A stretch of DNA of 64,000 nucleotides from contig JAKTNV010000001.1 in NCBI GenBank assembly GCA_022747635.1, forward strand, positions 23,242,490 through 23,306,489, in the 5' to 3' direction. Position 1 is the stretch's first letter; every line of letters begins with the position of its first letter. Source of the DNA: Hetaerina americana (taxonomy: Eukaryota > Arthropoda > Insecta > Odonata > Calopterygidae). Positions 23,701 through 38,600 of the stretch are shown piece after piece. Under the pieces are notes generated by a model. It saw only the letters and a list, made by a program, of their open reading frames with translations, searched no databases and was not told the origin of the DNA. The position numbers and the translations under genes are program-made.

Positions 23701-26700
23701 GGGGATTCGTTAACCCCGTGGTCCTAGACGCTCGCAAAAGTAGCATTTAGGGGAGGCGACCGACAGCTGAGGTCATTTGCGCCATAGGGACTGGACAGGA
23801 AATGATGAAGGGCGGAGAGAAACCCGGCGTCGGCATTAGCCTACTCTTAACGAAAGGCGCCAAGGGGTCCGCCGCTTAACGTCCCATCCGACGGACGGCG
23901 TACTCACTCAAAGTGCCCTCCACAAAGCACCTCAAAGTAGGGATCGAGATACCTCTGAAAAATATTCAATATCGCCGGGATTTGAACCCGAACCCTCTGG
24001 GTGGGAAGCCAGTACGTTAGCCACCGCACCAATCCCAATACCCCACTCGCAAAAGGAATGGTTATTTGAGAACACCATGATTTTTCGCTGAGGCGTCTGA
24101 CGTCTGTAAATGTTTTGAAAGTTGCCGAGCTGCTCATAGACATGAGCGAGATTTTGGCTAATCAACTTTTTTCTTTATTTTTTTTTTAACTGTGTTAGAC
24201 CGATTGTCGACTTCGGGATTTCAGTTTTAACCTTTACATATTCCGCTTCGATTCTTTTGGTCACCTCCAGCTTTGTGAAATGGTTACGCAGAAGCAGATG
24301 GGGGAGTTTTATTTTTTTTTGCAAAAGAACAGTGTTTTCCAAACCGACCTTGCCCGTAATATCTTTTTTTTGGTCGATTAACGTCATGGGAAATTAAAAT
24401 TTTGCAAACAAGAAATCAATATTGTGTTGCTATAACCGGTTTTGTTGTCCCTCAAAGTGACTGAATATTGGTATATAAATTTATATGTAAACCAGTGAAT
24501 GACAGTTCTTTACTTTTTATAATAATAATTTGTGATGCCAACACTTGTTTTCCTTTGAAAGATATTCCCTGAATTTTGCTAAGGTAACTTAAGTTCGGAT
24601 TTATTGCGAAACAGTCGCGTCCTCGTTTATTTTCTCGGAAAAATTTCACTATATGCTAATTATCGCAATTTTTTATAGTCAGAAACGCCCGCCCCTCTTC
24701 TGTCCTTGTCGGGGTTAAATATTAGCATACATGTTTGAATTGTGTGGGTACATTTCAGGAAGTCTTTTTTTAAATATGGTTCAATGTTTTTTTAATCAAA
24801 TCTGTGTGTGAAACGGAGTGTTGGAACCGTACTGAAATGCTGTTATTATTTATTTCTTAATTAATTTCACCTTGAATCTTGAGTGTCGCAAATGAAATTA
24901 CGCGTAAGACACCTAATTTTTACTCTCGAAAAGATTGAAATGGAAAATATCTTCATATATGTGTGTGTCATTATTGGAAAAGATTTGAGTTATGAGTCAG
25001 AATGCATCCGCTCTAGACTATTCGACTTGTCAGTCGAGTCAAAAGAGTCATTTTTAGAAAGGGGGCACGGCGTCATTAAAACAAAAAAAAAACGAAAACC
25101 GAGACCACTACTTGTCCAGCGGAAGGTCGGTATCAATGTGTATGTATGTATGTATGTGCCATTAACGTTTCGCAGTAATTGGGGTGAGTTGGAGTGAGCA
25201 TTCACTTAAATTCACAGTTTGGAGTTATGTTTGTTGCTGACTGATATCGCCAGAGGCTTGGAATGACTTAAAACCGTTTACTTTTTGTGTGTGGAAGCTC
25301 AGAATTATATTGCTTATCAGAGTGGAAAACGGAAATACCCTTTATTCCGGAGTATTCCTTTTATTTTTGTTACTCACTTCGAGTAGTTTACCGCAGTAAT
25401 CAACCCGATGGCTGCTTTTTAAGAGGTCATGGCAGAGTTGATCTCGAACTAAACCCCAACAATCCAGGGTAGAGGGTAAGGGCTGTTGTCGAGATCCTTG
25501 ACTCTTTTGCCATAACTTAACACACCATGAAGTTTTGATGACTGTAAAAAATCTCTCCGCTTCTTGGCCTTATGAAGGGATTTTTCGAGGCAATTCAGCC
25601 GGAATTCGAACCTGGGCCGTAAACTCTATCCATGAGATTACCGCTTCACCTATTTTTGGAAAATAGTCCACTCATATTATTTTTACATTTCTCCTAACTC
25701 CCAAAATACACTCTTGCTCTTATTTTACCCCCTTTACTCTTAGTTGAATTGGGTTCTCCCCCAAGCGAGTCTCTTTCTGAACCTCGACCCTGATCCTTGT
25801 GGTACTCCCCTACATGGAGGTGCTTACTTTTGGATGTGATAGATGTAAAAATGTAACGATGTATCGGAAACGATACATTTAATACATTTTGATGCCTGTT
25901 TATCGTATGATATATAAGGTTGTTCAATTGAATAAATGAAAAACTCCAATAGCCGTAAACAGTTTACCTTTCAAAACAAAGTACAAATGAAATTAGTTTG
26001 CTAACGCCACAAGTCAAAGGATGGGGTAAAAAGTAAAAATGAAAGGGATAAGAAAGGTGAATACGAATACGTGTATTTCGGCCACAAAGTGGCCCTCCTC
26101 AGCGTACTGAAGGTGAATCGTCACGGCAACACAAGTCGAAGTGAGGAACGAACATGTCGAAGTGTGGTTTCACGGCTATTGGAGTTTTTCCATTTATTCA
26201 ATACTACTAGCCGTAAGAGCTCAATTCTATCAATAAGGTTGTTTAATATCTATTGAGAACATCATTAAGATACGATAATTGATTTATGGAATTTGCTAAA
26301 TATTTGTCAAGATAGGGAAATCGTTTTATTTTAAATTTTCATTGCAATACTTTTTTTACGGGTACACTAAGTAAAGATGCGAAGAAAAGATAGTAAAGAC
26401 TTTAAAATATGTAGCTTAGTGCTTCATGGGTTAGAGATATGGTCTTTTGAGGCAAAGGGATTGAGCATAGATTGGATTAGCCTTTCAGATGTGGATGTGA
26501 CGGAGAATGGAGAAAATAAATTGAAAAACGAGAAAGACAAATGCTGAAGTTTTAAGTAGGATGGGCTAAGAGAGGAAATTGAAAATAGGGAGGGAGAGAA
26601 AGTGGGTGGAGGTAATATTGAAAGTTAATGATATGCTGATGAGAACGTGATATAAGGGGGAACGTTGGGTAATAATCGTCTCAGAGGAAGGAAGAGAGTG

Positions 26701-28572
26701 GTAGATTATTTAGACAACACGAAGGCAGACAGATAGATGTTGACGGAGAAATGAGGAAAGAAATAGGAAGTTCCCATAAATACTTAGAAATGAATAATAG
26801 TTAAGGACCGTACAAAAACATATAACCTCAAAATAGGTAGAATAACTTCATTGATTGATTGATAGGAATTTTCATTGCTGCCCTATCCCTGATTGTAGTT
26901 GCTGATTATTTGTGCTTAGGAACTTCATGAATTCACAGGACTCCACGTAAATTTCCACAGAATTCCGTTGAAAATTTTGTTGTTCTTTATGTTATTTTGA
27001 GTATATGTACCTATCCTTAAGCACAAAGTAGTTCTAAAACCTTACCAAACCCATAAAGTAAAATATGTTTAAGAGAATGAAGAAATTGGTGGGAGAGATC
27101 TCATTAAAAGGTGATCACATATCTGATACTAAGATGAAATAGCGGCTGATGCCTGCACCTATGTACTGAGAAATGCCAAGGATATTAGTTCTGAGTAAAT
27201 AGGCGTATTATCATTGGTACTGTGAATCTAGGCCCTGATTAATACCTAGGATTTTTATGCTATATACCTGTGACTAGGCACGGTAGGGATAGAGTTTAAG
27301 GAGGTGTTCTTTTTTTTTGTCTATGCCCTATTCCAATCGCTACTAGTGTGTTTAAGTTTTACGAATCAAATTGGGTGATATAACTACTTTACTTTAGCCC
27401 ATAAAATTATGTTTATAGTAACTCCTTATTAGTTACACCTAAAAATAAGAACATTGTGAGTTAGAAAATGTATCGATGCAGGATATTGAAAATAATCATC
27501 GGTTATGTCTATCTCGGTACCCAAAATATATCGGTGTAATGATATGGATAAGGAAAAATATGTGGTTGCGCTGGTTTGTATCTACCATTGCCTAGTGGTG
27601 TTCACATGGCTCTCTCCCAGTGGCAGTCGGTGTACCCTCCCCTTGGGAGAGACGCAACGCAAGAGTAACCCTCTCTCCCCCTCATTAACCTGCTCCTCAG
27701 CCCCCGTCCCGCATATCCTCACGGAGGAGGGAGGTTGGAGGTCACTTCACCCACGAAAATGCCCTCACCCACAAAACGTGACACCCTTTACTGCTGAAGG
27801 GTTCACCGATGTTTCCGATCGTTAAACGCTAGTGGTCACGCACGCAATTCGTAACCTCGGGAACGAATTTAGGGACATTAGTGGTCACAGAGACTGAGAA
27901 TACGGCAATGTCCTAATTCTTATCACTGGGAATGATTTTGGTGCTGTATCAGTAATGGTTTGATTTAGACGGTTGATTCTATCCTCAAATTTGGCAAGAA
28001 TCTAGCTCTTTCGGGATAATTTTCTTCAAAAAGGAACTGGAGACAATCGCAAACAACTTATATTTCAAGACTCCTGAAGAAAAAGACAATACCTTGCTGC
28101 ACAATATATAATGGAAAGCATTGATATTTTAATCCGTAGACAGCAAATCTTGCTGATACTGACGATGACTTACAGTTACTTCGCGGGAAAACGTGTAAGT
28201 GGCTAGATAGTCTTGTCGTCATAAAATATAATATCCTACTGTAGGGCAAAGTGGTCAAGGCAGAAGTGAAGACGTTATTGGAAGTCAGAGGAGAAGAACT
28301 GAGGAAGGTCTAGAGGGGAACGGGTCAAACTGGTAATTGGAGACGAAGACGTAAGACGACCCGGAGAAACGTGGAACCTAACTGACGGGAGAACTTGAGA
28401 ACTCTGCTGTGTACCAGACCTTAAGGCAGTGGAATTCTGACGATGAAGAGTGCATAATTGCGACGTTATTTTCCGTCGCGTCCTTGTTTGCCGAGTTAAA
28501 TTATGTGACATGCGTGTCTAATACTATCAATCCCTGATATTTAAAATAGGAAAAGTTGGGAGAAAGGGGGAT

Positions 28573-28631
<59 letters not shown>

Positions 28632-30484
28632 GTGTAATTGAGGGATCTAGTTGGTGCGATGACTAATATACTGATTTCTTACCCCAAGGACCAGGATTCA
28701 AATCCCAGAGTTAGCAGGATTTTTTAGTTGTATTTTAATCCTTACTTGAGGTGCAATATGAAGAGTATTAAGTGGAGTAAGTCGTCAGTCGGATGGGACG
28801 TTAAATTGGGTGACCCCTTGGCACCTCTCTTTAGAAACAGGTTAGTAACGACACCGTGTTTTTCTCTCCACCCTTCCGCATTTCCTGAAAAAAATCCTAC
28901 CTCTATACCAAATTACTCAAATCCCTAATGGCGCATATGACCTCAGCTGCTGGTTTTCTCCCCCTAAAGAACTAACACTAGTGCTCATTGTAATAACTCC
29001 TCTAGAAGCCACTTCGTATTGCTCTACACTATTTTATAGTCTTGGCTGTAGTTTTAACATCTAAGCGTAATTGTCAAGGGTGAGAAATCACTAAAGGTAG
29101 CTAGGAGACCGCGTTTAAATAGAGAATATGGAGGGGGATGGATTTGGAGAGACGTGGCTGAGGAAAGGTCGGGGCGTTAGCGTGGCAAGGAAGAAACATG
29201 AGCAGTACATAACGTACATCCGGACAATAAATTGGTCCGGAACAAAAATATCAACTTTGGTTTTAATTATACCATTTGGTGTAAGTTTTCAGTAGATACT
29301 GGATAGATAGGAGATGTTGTTTTAGAAAATCGATTGTTTTAGTGAAAACAAGTGCTTAACAAAGACGATTAATTTTGGAGTATTTTTTTTCAGTTTTAGA
29401 TCATATTCATTTATTCTTTCGCTCTTTCTGGCACTATTAACATTTTGACTGGCGATGGAATGTTAAAGACTGCAAGATACAGAGGGGAGAACATTAGGCA
29501 AGTGAGGTAGAGATCGGAAAAGGATTGGCATGTTGGACGGAATGAAGGGGAAAAAGGAAGCTTGCGGAATTACAAAAGGGTTCATTACCGTGTTGGATAT
29601 CTGGTTTTGTTTTGTTGGTAGAGACAAAGAAATGTCGAAGGGTAAAACAGTCAGTGTCCATAAAAAACCTACTGAAAGCGGTGGATTACCTAATGATGAT
29701 AATTACACCCTGAATACCACCAATGCTATATTTATACGGTTGCAAAATGTTTGGCATTGATTCTTCGTACCCCCAATAAAGAGAGGCTGTTGATAATTGA
29801 CCAGCAATTATTCTGGTGTGGTCGGGACGGGTCGATGTAAAATATATAAATCTGGTCAGGTCATTCGTGTTGGTCGACTTGCCCGCGGGGCCGCTAGTCA
29901 CTGAGGTCGAGGGTCACGTCCTTAAGGGAGGGAGACTGCAAATCGCCCATTGTAGGGGACAATAATTCGGCGGATCAAGGGCGCGCGTCGCGGATGACGA
30001 AAGGTGGAGCGCCGGATTGACCCGGCATGCATGCACTGCGGGGGTGGTTGGGTCGGGGGAACGGGGAGTTGTGCCCTCCTCCCGGTAACCTCTTGCCGCG
30101 AGGAAGGTCACGCACCCGGGCGTTATGAAATTCTTCCAAGGTGTGCGCCGGGGCGGATTGGACGGGGAGGTGAAGGGCCATTTTTCCCGACGACCAAAGT
30201 GGTGGCCATTTTCAGCAAAACGGAGAATCGTGGATATCCCCACCCCGCGTGACACACATCCAGCGGGATGACGACGGGGACCACTTCATTGCGCCTCCCG
30301 TTTTCGGAGAGCGATGGAAATACAAATCGGATGCATCCGTCAAGCTGGAGGGCTTTTTATTTAATGGTTGGTTCGTGTTTACCTAATGTTCCTTTGGATG
30401 CCACTCTGGTTACATTCTCATACAAATAAATGCGTGTATATAAAAAATGTAAATATATAAGTATACATATGTGCATACAACATT

Positions 30485-30558
<74 letters not shown>

Positions 30559-30862
30559 CATGTATATAATATATATGTATATATTCACACGCACACCTAC
30601 ATAATCAGTTCATATGAGAACAGTTGGATAACACACTAGAAAACACAAGAGAATGGAAAGAGGAGAGGGAAACTCACACGGAAATTAGAATTTTTGGTAA
30701 CATAGCCACCTTCTTCAGTGGATGAAAGGAGAGGGCTCAGTCCTCTTCCTAATACAACTGCTGACACATGTGGTCGTGCTACCAAAACTTTTAATTATCG
30801 GGCGACTGTGTCTCTTATTTTGTTTTATTCCAACTGTAGCTTCGTGAGATTTTCGCAAATAT

Positions 30863-30930
<68 letters not shown>

Positions 30931-33900
30931 ACACACACATATATATTTTAAATGTCAGTTTCAATTCATGTTTTTCATTCTTTCACTCTTCATTGACCTC
31001 ATCATTTTGACTGGCGATGGAATGTTGAATACTGTGGGATACAGAGGGAAGGACATTAGAGAAGTGTGCGTGTGTGTATACATAAATCACTCAGTATTAC
31101 ATTTGCGGTACTTAGAAATAATTTCTAAATTTAAATTTAGAAATTATTTTTAGGTACTTAGAAATAATTTTTAAATTTGAAAAACGGGTTATGCACTACA
31201 AGTATAGGTGAAATATTCTTTTAAAATCAATTTTTGGAATACCTACAAAACCTCTTACTTTCTGCCAATATACCTGAGACAACACCTGATGTTGGCTTAA
31301 AGAATTGCGAGGTTTTCTTTAATTGCCAACGGTTAGATTGAAGTTAGTTATTTTCGAACGATTTCATTGAATGAACATCGGCTCTTTCAAGTTGGTCCGT
31401 GTTGTTTAACATGCTTTATGTTTTCATATTAATTCTCGTTCATACCTTTCATATTGAACACGACATGATGTTGTGCAACGAGTGAATGTATTTATTTTCA
31501 TAACTCATTTTTATCCCCTCCGTATTGTTTTCGTTACCCAGGGAGATACAGAGAAGGCAGGGAAAAGGGGGAGGCAGGGAGAGTGGGTGATGGTTGGCAT
31601 GGAGAGGATAGAGATTATTAGGGAAGGAAGCGATTTCGTCATGCATCCGTTTATAGCTGTGCGCTTCATCCCGAAGACGTTTAAACTCATCGCGATTTAT
31701 TGCTCTAGCGTTGCCTGGCGAACGAGAAAAGAGAAACTCTGATCTAAAGTAGGGTAGTGGTGGGGGAGGGACGGGGGGAGGGATAGGAGCGGGGGCGGGA
31801 GGGGGCGGAGAGGTCCGCCCCCAGAATGAGGTCGCCGGTTCGAATACCGAATGCGAAAACGGTTCGACCGACGGAGGTTTCGAACCCGTATCTCATGCCT
31901 CCGGAGCGTAAATGCGTCAAGTGATGGTGCGGTTGGCTGCGTGTTTAAAACGCGGTTCGCAGGGCCGGGAGTCTCCGCCGCCACCCCGGCCACCCACGCA
32001 TCGAATACCTCGCCGGGTTTCGAGAGCGCTCTGGCTGGCTTCGACTTGGGTGTGGGTGTGAGGGGAAGTGGGGAGAGCATCAAGATTGAAGACTTCGCTC
32101 TGCCTCTCACCTCGTGAGCTAGCTAGCTGGAAGGGAAGGGAGAAGGGTGGTGGAGGTTGGAAATGAAATTCACCGGTGCCCATCACCATCACGAGTTATC
32201 AATCCAAGTGTTATTTTGTAGGAGTTCCCTCTTTGACTATTCTTTTCCTATCTGCCACTCTCGTCATTCTCTCTAAGCTCTTTGCACCGGGATTTTTCAT
32301 CACGCCTAGTTCCTATCCTAGACATTCCTCTGAAATCACTATCCTTTCTATGTATGCTTCTTTCAACGATGGTCTTCAGTGTACAGTCGTGCCTAATGGT
32401 ACGTCCAATTAGTGTCCATCTACTTCGTGTGTCTTTCATAAGCTTTTGTACCCATGGGATATTAATGAGTCTCTTGTTGTCAGAAGTAAATTAAACATAT
32501 GTCAGCGTGGTTGAGTGACATATTATTCTTGCGTGGGCAATGCTAAGTGAGTGGAATAAATTACTTATGTTGTGTCCTATGATGCAATCCTAGCGAAGAA
32601 GGGTTACCAATCCGGGAATAGGCTTGTAACAGCTCTTCGGTCTATACTCTTTTCTACTCTACCAATCTCTTCAATCCCTCATAAAAGCTCCTTACACCGA
32701 CATTTTCCATCATCCACTTCTCATAGTTCAACCTATGCCTTCCTTATCAAATTCTTTCTCTTTCCATGTTTCCTTCAGTTATGATCTTTTGTAAAATATC
32801 GTGACCTCTTATACTCAAATCAGTTTAGAACTCGTGGGGATATTCCTTCAATGATTTTTAAATACTGTTATCGGTAGGGAAAAATGATTTTTCGACAATA
32901 ATTAATGAAATTGGATCATTGATATTACGATTGTCCTCAACTAAGTAGAATGCCTCCGTCATGAAACCATACAAACTCTGTGGATTCCACTCAGGAATAG
33001 TGATGTCGTCGTGATCCTCGTGACATCGTGATGATAAAGTTCTTTGAATGGAATTATAATTTCTTCCTCAAAATGAGACTGGAGCAGAAGTATATTTATT
33101 TCATCAGTGGTGACTCCAAGGTAAATTTTAACTCATTCCGTTGATGGGACGAGTGTTTGGATATCGAGCATCATGACGATGACGGTCTTCTAAATTCTGG
33201 TTTGAAGTGGCGAAGATTTCTATCGTTGAAGTCTCCAGTTGAGGAGACTTCAATGATTGTTATGCTTTCTTTAAAGACAGCTCGTAACGTAAATTATATC
33301 AACATTACATTCGGATTGCAAATATATGATCCGCATAACGTTTTGAATGGACTCCTTAGGGTTCTTAAAACATGCGGGAAAAATATCATTTCACGCAAAA
33401 TATAATATAATTAGATAGTTTTCCTTATAAATTGTAAAAGTATTCAGTTATATGACCACCACAAGATGAATAAAATAATATTTAAATGAAGGAATGAAAA
33501 GGAAAACTCGTGAAAAAATCTTCTAAGATGATTGATGGAGGCAAATATCTTTTTTTATTCGGACAAAGTTATTTCGTATTACGTATGCTTCTTGGTTGAT
33601 AGGTACTGTGGTACTCATTGTAAGTTGACCTGTTTTTTTTTGGTTAATATCACGTTGAAAAATTAGAAAGTCATACTTCTTTATTCAACCACTTGATTCG
33701 AGGAGCATCCATGTTATCGTGACGAAGATAATCGGATAGAGCCTTTGTTTGGGACGAAACGAGAATAGCAATCACAAAATGGTTCGCGCCGTATGTGAAT
33801 GAATCGCCAAGCACACTAGCTAAGAAGGCTGTACTACAAAACAACGTGTTTCGAATGCGCGCAACTGTTACAGCTGCTACGCATGTATGTATGGCAATTA

Positions 33901-34825
33901 CTAAATACTTATTGATCGCTTGATCGGAACGATTAGTAATGACGTAGGCCTTACAAAGAGGATTGGGGTATCTTTTAAACATCAGTCCTTAAAGAAAATT
34001 CCTATAAAATCGAAATTAGTTTACGTGCTCTCGCATTAAGTGTTAATGAGATAATTTTCATCGAAGCCATGGCTGTTAGTATTTCGACGTGAACCGAGCC
34101 GAGCCGAGATCATGTTTCATCATTATTTATTGCTCCAAAAGTGATTACCTCTTGTGGGGTCATTGCAGGGCACAAGAACCCTCCTTGAGGATTGGAAATA
34201 GTGACTCTTGGACTCGCCGGTTGCTAGGAAACAGCGAAATCATCCGCTGGAAGCCTCGACAGGTGCATGTGGTGGAAGAAGAGTCGGGAACTTAGATGTA
34301 AAAGAGAGGAGGAGTTCAATGAAAATATACCCAGTGAAAAGAAATTGGAGGCGATTTAATTTTCTTATTTCACATTCAATATATTTTATTTCATCGACAT
34401 GGCCATCCAAAGTTTCCAACTTATTGCAAACTTGGTCTATTCACACTGTTTTTATGACTCCTTTCGCAACAATATTTGCCAAATTGAGTATACCGTAGGT
34501 CTCCCGGACATAGAAAACAATTTAATGGGACGTGGAGATTAAGTCACGGAAATAATTTGCCAACAATTACCACCTTATGGCAATTATTTTTATCACCACG
34601 GTACTTGGCCACGTTGTTTTAATGGCCAATTTTTCTCATTTCCGCGGTTATTTTCGTGTCTGGGTGTTGCATAGAATTTCGAACGTCCTTGGTGTGATGC
34701 CATGGAAAAACTTTCGAAAGCACTGCCCTATCAGAGATTGATCAAAAGAGTGAAATAGGCTTTTTAAAAAAGTCATTTCAAAAAGAATAACGAGCATACT
34801 AGTGAATCCTTGACTTTGCTCTACT

Positions 34826-34873
<48 letters not shown>

Positions 34874-34930
34874 GTCTATATATATATATGCTTATATATG
34901 TATATATATGTATATATATGCATGTATATA

Positions 34931-34969
<39 letters not shown>

Positions 34970-35551
34970 GCATATATATACATATATATGCATATATATA
35001 TATATGTCTATATATATATATGTCTATATATATATGTCTATATATATATGTCTATATATATATGTCTATATATATATATGTCTATATATATATGTCTATA
35101 TATATATGTCTATATATATATGTCTATATATATATGTCTATATATATATGTCTATATATATATATGTCTATATATATATATGTCTATATATATATATGTC
35201 TATATATATATGTCTATATATATATATATATACATATATATGTATATATATGCATGCATATATATGTATATATATGCATGATCGGGGATCGCGGTGTTCC
35301 AGGGGTAGAGCGTTGGCCATTACTGACCGGAGGGTCCCGGGTTCGATTCCCGGGCAAGGCACCTGCAGCTCCACCCAAGCTATGTGATTTTTCGGGTACA
35401 GATCTTCCTGGGAAACCATAACCGGTACAGGGAAAGTCACTGACCCCCCTACCCTGATGTGTGAATTTCACACGTCGTCGGGCTTAGTACTGAGTAAACT
35501 CTACCATCACCTACCACACCGGCCTTCGGGTTGATTACTGTGTGTATGGTT

Positions 35552-35627
<76 letters not shown>

Positions 35628-38600
35628 TCTGGCACTAAGCTGATCTGCGAGAAATGATTTAAAAAAATATCATAGATAATCTGTGACATCAGGTTTATCA
35701 AGGTACCGTCACTTTCACATGTTATACTCGTGTTTCCTAAGTCGTCTCAACCGTTTCAAAGACAAGGTTCCGCTTCGTAAAATAGACCGATTCATCATTT
35801 ATGATCAGAGTACAAGGGTTGTTCTCACCAGTGAGCAAATTGGGTAAGGTGGGTAATTGATTCTAGGTTAATAAAAAGGAGGAGATGGACACTCTAGAAA
35901 AATCATTGCTGGATTCAGAATAGATTATATTAAAAGTCCCGTCAGGCAAGGAGACAGATTAGGTGGAAAAGGTATAGTTCCATTATCCCAATACCAGAAG
36001 TAATAACTGGAATAAGACTCCAAACTCTAATTTTTTGAATCAAACTTAAACCATTTAAGCATGGGTAGGCGATCATACAATTCTACAAAGTAGTCCGGTC
36101 TACTATGTTGTTGATAATTTGAATAAATAAATACAATGTACATGCATTAACAAATTAGAAGAACACCAGCGCGGTTGTTGAAGGTTTTGACCGAATGTGA
36201 GAGATGGAAAATTAACTAGTTTCTCAAATCACAGTTGGTTCACCTTAATTCGAATATTCGTTCTTTTTGGGTGATAAAAATCTTAACTCACACACTCGCA
36301 ATATATATCTCTTCCCCGAGTTTTAATTGGACTCGTTTTTCGATATTGATAAAAGGAGCTAAGTAGTCAAGGGTGCCCATATCCCCCCTCTTTGAAACAT
36401 CCTTAGATTTCCACATTTACCGGAATAACCAAAGCCCCCGGAAAATATAGGACCCAATTATATTGAGCGTGCAAACTATTTTCTTTTACATGTCATATTT
36501 AGGCTGAATTATATATTAACTGGATGCTGAAATAATTGTGGGTTTTGTGTAGTTTAATAGTCTTCAAGGTACATTTGTATTTCAAAACCATTTTAAACCA
36601 AAACAAGCAGGCGTTATCAACTGTACGCTCATGAAAATGGAGATTATAACTGCACTGATTTAAAAAATAATATCATATTTCCTTTCATTTTAATCGACTA
36701 TTTGAGATGTCATGTTCAGTCACTTCTTTAAACACGGGCTATTTTTTTAGATAAAATTTTCCTTTATCCTAAAACTTCTGGGTTGATTTTATGAAAAATT
36801 GTAATAACTGCAGTTTTGAGTGACTGCAGTCCATGTGAGCATCCCTGTCATGAGCTCGTATTTTGTTTTTACTCTATTTTCCCCTTTTTTGACCACCTGG
36901 GGTGTATTTTTGACCAGTTTCATCTGATTTGTGGGGCATTCAGCGCGATTTTAACCTGCTAATTTGGTTGATGGCGAATATTTGCACTCAGCGTGGCAGT
37001 AGCCGGATTCTAACTCTGCCTCGGGGGTGGACATAAACGTGTTTTCATGACATTGCTGCCTGCGGGAGCTTCATTTGGTATATCCCCCTCTCCACCTCCC
37101 CTTTCCTTATCACAGACGGTCCCCGATCAAAAGACAGGGACTAATTAGACACACATTATACTGCTTGGGAATGGTCACATGCGAGATGTACTTGCGTCAA
37201 ACTTTTCGTGTTGAATATTTTATCCCACCACTCTGCAAAATCGCGAGGATGTGCGAAAATTCAGCGCTTTATCTCTTGCTTTATGGAAGAATGAGGACGT
37301 GATGCATGTCGGTGGGGTGGGGTGGGGTTTGCGGGAAGTGGCGTAATGAATTCCCGACCCGTAGAGTTTGCACAGTTTTCCGTACTCAGTGATGAATCAA
37401 GAAAAAATTTAATATTTGACGTGCTTTTCGAGTATTCGTATCCTGCGTTGCCAAGTTTCAGCAATGTTGCCCAACGGAATTGAAATCGATTAAAAAAAAA
37501 ATTCACTTTAAATTATTATTTCGCGTGGAGGATGATTGAATGTGGTGTTTTATTTCATCTTGCATTATTCCATTTGGATTCTATAAGTCAGTGTTTTATT
37601 AGGAAGCGTCAAATTGTTAAAAAATTCTCCCGAGCAACGCCGTATACAGCAAACATAAATTCGACGACTCAGTTGGCAAACGCAAAGGCTTCATAGAGAT
37701 GACGTTCATATATTTTGTTGGGCGACCCGTCGATTTTTAGTTTCCTGTTGTGGTTTTGACTGGTTTGATTTTCATATTTGGAGACTTTTAATTCATTTAT
37801 TTGTTAGATATTTCGTTTTCCTATTGTTGCATATTCGTTTAAAGATATACATTTATTTGTTCATGTATTTTTTTTGAATTTCAATCTCACATTTTTAGTT
37901 CTTATATAATAAATTATATCTATAATAGATATCTCTTAGATTTAAAAAAAATATTAAAAACATTTTCCCAAGACCGAAACGTGCTAACAAAAAAACAGAA
38001 AAAAATAATGAAAACCCTAAACGACTGAAACACTTTTTTTCGTTCCCGGTCACTTCCATAAAGAAACGATAAATGTTGAATCGGAATTACTTTAGACGGA
38101 CCCCATGACCAAACTCAGTGACGTGATTAGTGCCGATTGTGTACGTATGTATGTGGGGGAGTTGTGGTTGTTAACAAAAAAATCGATCAAAATAATGGGA
38201 AGGGTATAGGACAAGAGAGCCCTAAGACCCTTTAGCCCTGGCTGTGTACGTTTGCTAACATCGCTCTACTTCAATATGGGCGAAGAAATATACATGAAAT
38301 AAAAATCCTTCTGTGTGCCCATATACTCGACGAAACATGATTAATTGGCGGGTCTCGAATATTTTTGAGCAATGCGTGGATTATAACTTATTGTATATTA
38401 ATTATAACTTTTGACGGCAGGTTGAATATGAAGGAAGTTTTTACTTTCCGCGCGTGTGTGTGTGTTTGTGTACGTTTTTATTTGGTAGCAGTAGTGACTA
38501 ATTTGGCGTGGCGAATGAAATCCGTTCTCTGGAATAAAAAAAACAGTTTTTCCGTCAAAGAATAAGAATGATGAACTCATCGTCCCGTTAGTGGTGCATT